Positions 63,501 to 64,000 of a stretch of DNA of 64,000 nt are shown in pieces. The DNA lies in NCBI GenBank assembly GCA_947495985.1, contig CANMBD010000001.1, positions 1,612,001 to 1,676,000 on the forward strand, given 5' to 3'. Made by a program: the position numbers and the translations under genes. Source of the DNA: an uncultured Sphingomonadaceae bacterium. Its GTDB lineage: Bacteria; Pseudomonadota; Alphaproteobacteria; Sphingomonadales; Sphingomonadaceae. Each line of letters begins with the position of its first letter. Within the stretch, counting starts at the first letter, position 1. Under the pieces are notes generated by a model. The model was given only the letters and a program-made list of their open reading frames with translations. It did no database searches and had not been told where the DNA came from.

Positions 63501-64000
63501 TAGCCTGTAAATTCGCGCAGCTCAGGCATATTGTCGGTGCTGACATTGAATACAATATAAAGAACCAGCAGCACGACGACGCCCAGATAGCTGTACATCA
63601 TCGATCGAGTAAGCGTTGCCACCGCAAAGAATATGCAGGACGTCAGGAATATGCCCGGCAGCGCCATCAGGAAATAGGCATAGGCATAATAATGCAGCCG
63701 GTTCGGGCCCAATGTTTCCTGGTCAAGCCAGGGCATAAGTGAACCGAACCAAATGGCAAATGGTACGGTCAGGAAGGCTATTCCCGCCGCCATAAAAGCG
63801 CCGGTGAAGCGACCAAATAGATAGTCAAATTTCTTCACTCGCGTCGAACGGACCATAGGTCCAAAGCCACTTTCGTCGTCACGCACAATCACATTGGCGA
63901 CAAAGGCCGTCGTCACGAACATGAAGAATAAAGTCAGGATGAGGTGAATTTGCACGATGGCAACCGGGCTATTGGCATTCACATTGCCGCCACTGCCGAT
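60527..64000 (-). CDS. ABC-2 type permease fused to M1 zinc aminopeptidase (partial)
   Basis: At least 1157 residues, running off the right edge; the true N-terminus is not in the window. The visible first ~560 residues are membrane-rich, with two sets of helices joined by a Lys/Arg-rich linker (KARRQAKKAAKLA), resembling an ABC-2 export permease. The rest is a periplasmic M1 peptidase with zinc motif HEFGHQYWAH near visible residue 890 and the third ligand glutamate 18 residues later in LVETMAQYSALM. Family members are encoded next to an ABC ATPase, expected just beyond the right edge. The natural substrate is unknown. The codons continue unbroken to position 64000. Confidence 0.9.
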   Translation of the reverse strand: MGSGGNVNANSPVAIVQIHLILTLFFMFVTTAFVANVIVRDDESGFGPMVRSTRVKKFDYLFGRFTGAFMAAGIAFLTVPFAIWFGSLMPWLDQETLGPNRLHYYAYAYFLMALPGIFLTSCIFFAVATLTRSMMYSYLGVVVLLVLYIVFNVSTDNMPELREFTGYADPFGFATLNNVIRYWTASESNNLLPAIEGAIVWNRLIWIGVSFCALALAYRWFSFADRGVSARKARRQAKKAAKLASVAPQTVDNLPATSKDGTAWSRLASRTRFEMTQVFKSPAFVVLVLIGLFNASGALAFGNEIYGTPARPLTFTLLLTLMGSFGIIPVIIAIYYAGELVWRDRDRKMHEIIDSTPLPNWAYMVPKTIAVSLVLFATLFISVVAAVLIQLVRGFTDIALDQYFLWYLLPWGVDMIILAVLAVFVQALSPNKYVGWGIMVIYLVATITLANIGFEHPLYLYGDAAPTPLFSDLNGNEVNGAVGWWLRLYWGAFAVILVTLAHLLWRRGTETSLMPRLRQLPSRVRSVAGLIIAGAAVTAAASGAYIFQNTNVMNQYVTQDDQEKQLAEYEKKYLKYETLKQPSFTDFKLDVDIYPQERIMRAAGLIGIVNDTGAPVEVLHVRFQDADVKIEAVEIPNATLEMNDEALKYRIYRFDTPMAIDEQRTISFKSSRSQRGFKASGNDIRLVKNGTFLNNSEFAPQLGMNRNGLLNDRQTRREYDLPSELRLPKLEDESAREQNYVGNADWVMSDITVSTSKDQTPIAPGSKVSDEVKGDRRIARFVSENPILSFFSIQSADYAVKERTADGVDMAVYYHPTHDYNVDTMLDATATSLAYFKENFGPYQFDYARIIEFPGYQTFAQAFAGTIPFSERIGFIADNSDPDEIDYVTYVTAHEFGHQYWAHQLISSNQQGGTMLVETMAQYSALMVMKQIYGEDKIRRFLKYELDRYLSARGSEAIEELPLNRVENQGYIHYRKGAVVMYLLQDRLGEDRVNAMLAELLDRYRFKSQPYANSYDLVDGFKSLARNEAERELVSDLLEKITIYDMKVDEANMRKLDNGSYETTLTVSAEKFYADGQGKETKAKLSDEIEVGLFTARPGLGAFGKEDVISMERKPIQSGEQVIKILSSKKPEFVGIDPYNKYIDRNGDDNVMAVSAP

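Overview
The window is chromosomal DNA from an alphaproteobacterium, most likely a sphingomonad (Sphingomonadales, of the Sphingorhabdus/Sphingopyxis/Parasphingorhabdus kind). The basis is a SciP (DUF1153) cell-cycle gene behind a CtrA-like site, a perfect alphaproteobacterial EcfG-type promoter motif, PutA without a ribbon-helix-helix domain, and gene families and layout typical of that order. The genus is inference. Coding density is very high and translationally coupled overlaps (ATGA, TAATG) are frequent. I see no tRNA or rRNA gene, insertion sequence, prophage or CRISPR array.

Layout. 1-130: a TPP riboswitch on the minus strand whose gene lies off the left edge. 215-1822: a receiver-like/EAL c-di-GMP phosphodiesterase and sciP. 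2161-12851: fatty-acid and acyl-CoA metabolism (multifunctional beta-oxidation protein, acyl-CoA ligase, TesB thioesterase, two thiolase-family proteins), a DUF1295 membrane enzyme, a carotenoid/stilbene-cleaving oxygenase, and a tandem HxlR regulator with a candidate operator in front of the oxygenase. 13012-19615: a tightly coupled, poorly characterised glycan operon. It holds a Rossmann-fold oxidoreductase, a TIM-barrel isomerase, a two-TM protein that looks like a catalytically dead polyprenyl-phosphate glycosyltransferase, an intact soluble GT2, an FAD oxidoreductase, a GtrA-type flippase and a GT-C-like membrane protein. 19868-24968: putA and putP for proline use.

25001-32160: iron acquisition on the minus strand: an Fbp-type Fe3+ ABC importer, then a haem-type TonB receptor with a DUF6607 partner behind an excellent Fur box. 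32538-34779: ahpC-ahpF peroxide defence. 35234-40910: a three-gene RND efflux operon (pump, adaptor, outer-membrane factor). 41016-53420: a B12 locus. cobP is divergent from a cobalamin riboswitch, which leads a 12-gene chain: TonB receptor, BtuFCD importer, and late corrinoid enzymes (cobD-type decarboxylase, cobO, cbiB, cobQ, bluB, cobT, cobS, ribazole phosphatase). No corrin-ring synthesis genes are present, so this is uptake, remodelling and nucleotide-loop assembly.

53421-54135 is gene-poor and holds an mmsA-type aldehyde dehydrogenase remnant, a strong inverted repeat and a copy of a dispersed repeat. 54136-60264 is an envelope module: YbbAP-like ABC genes, divergent from an OmpR-type two-component system and a secreted alpha/beta hydrolase. 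A shared TTTGAC-N5-TTTGAC motif lies in both promoter regions. 60527 to the right edge is an ABC-2 permease fused to an M1 zinc aminopeptidase, cut by the window end.
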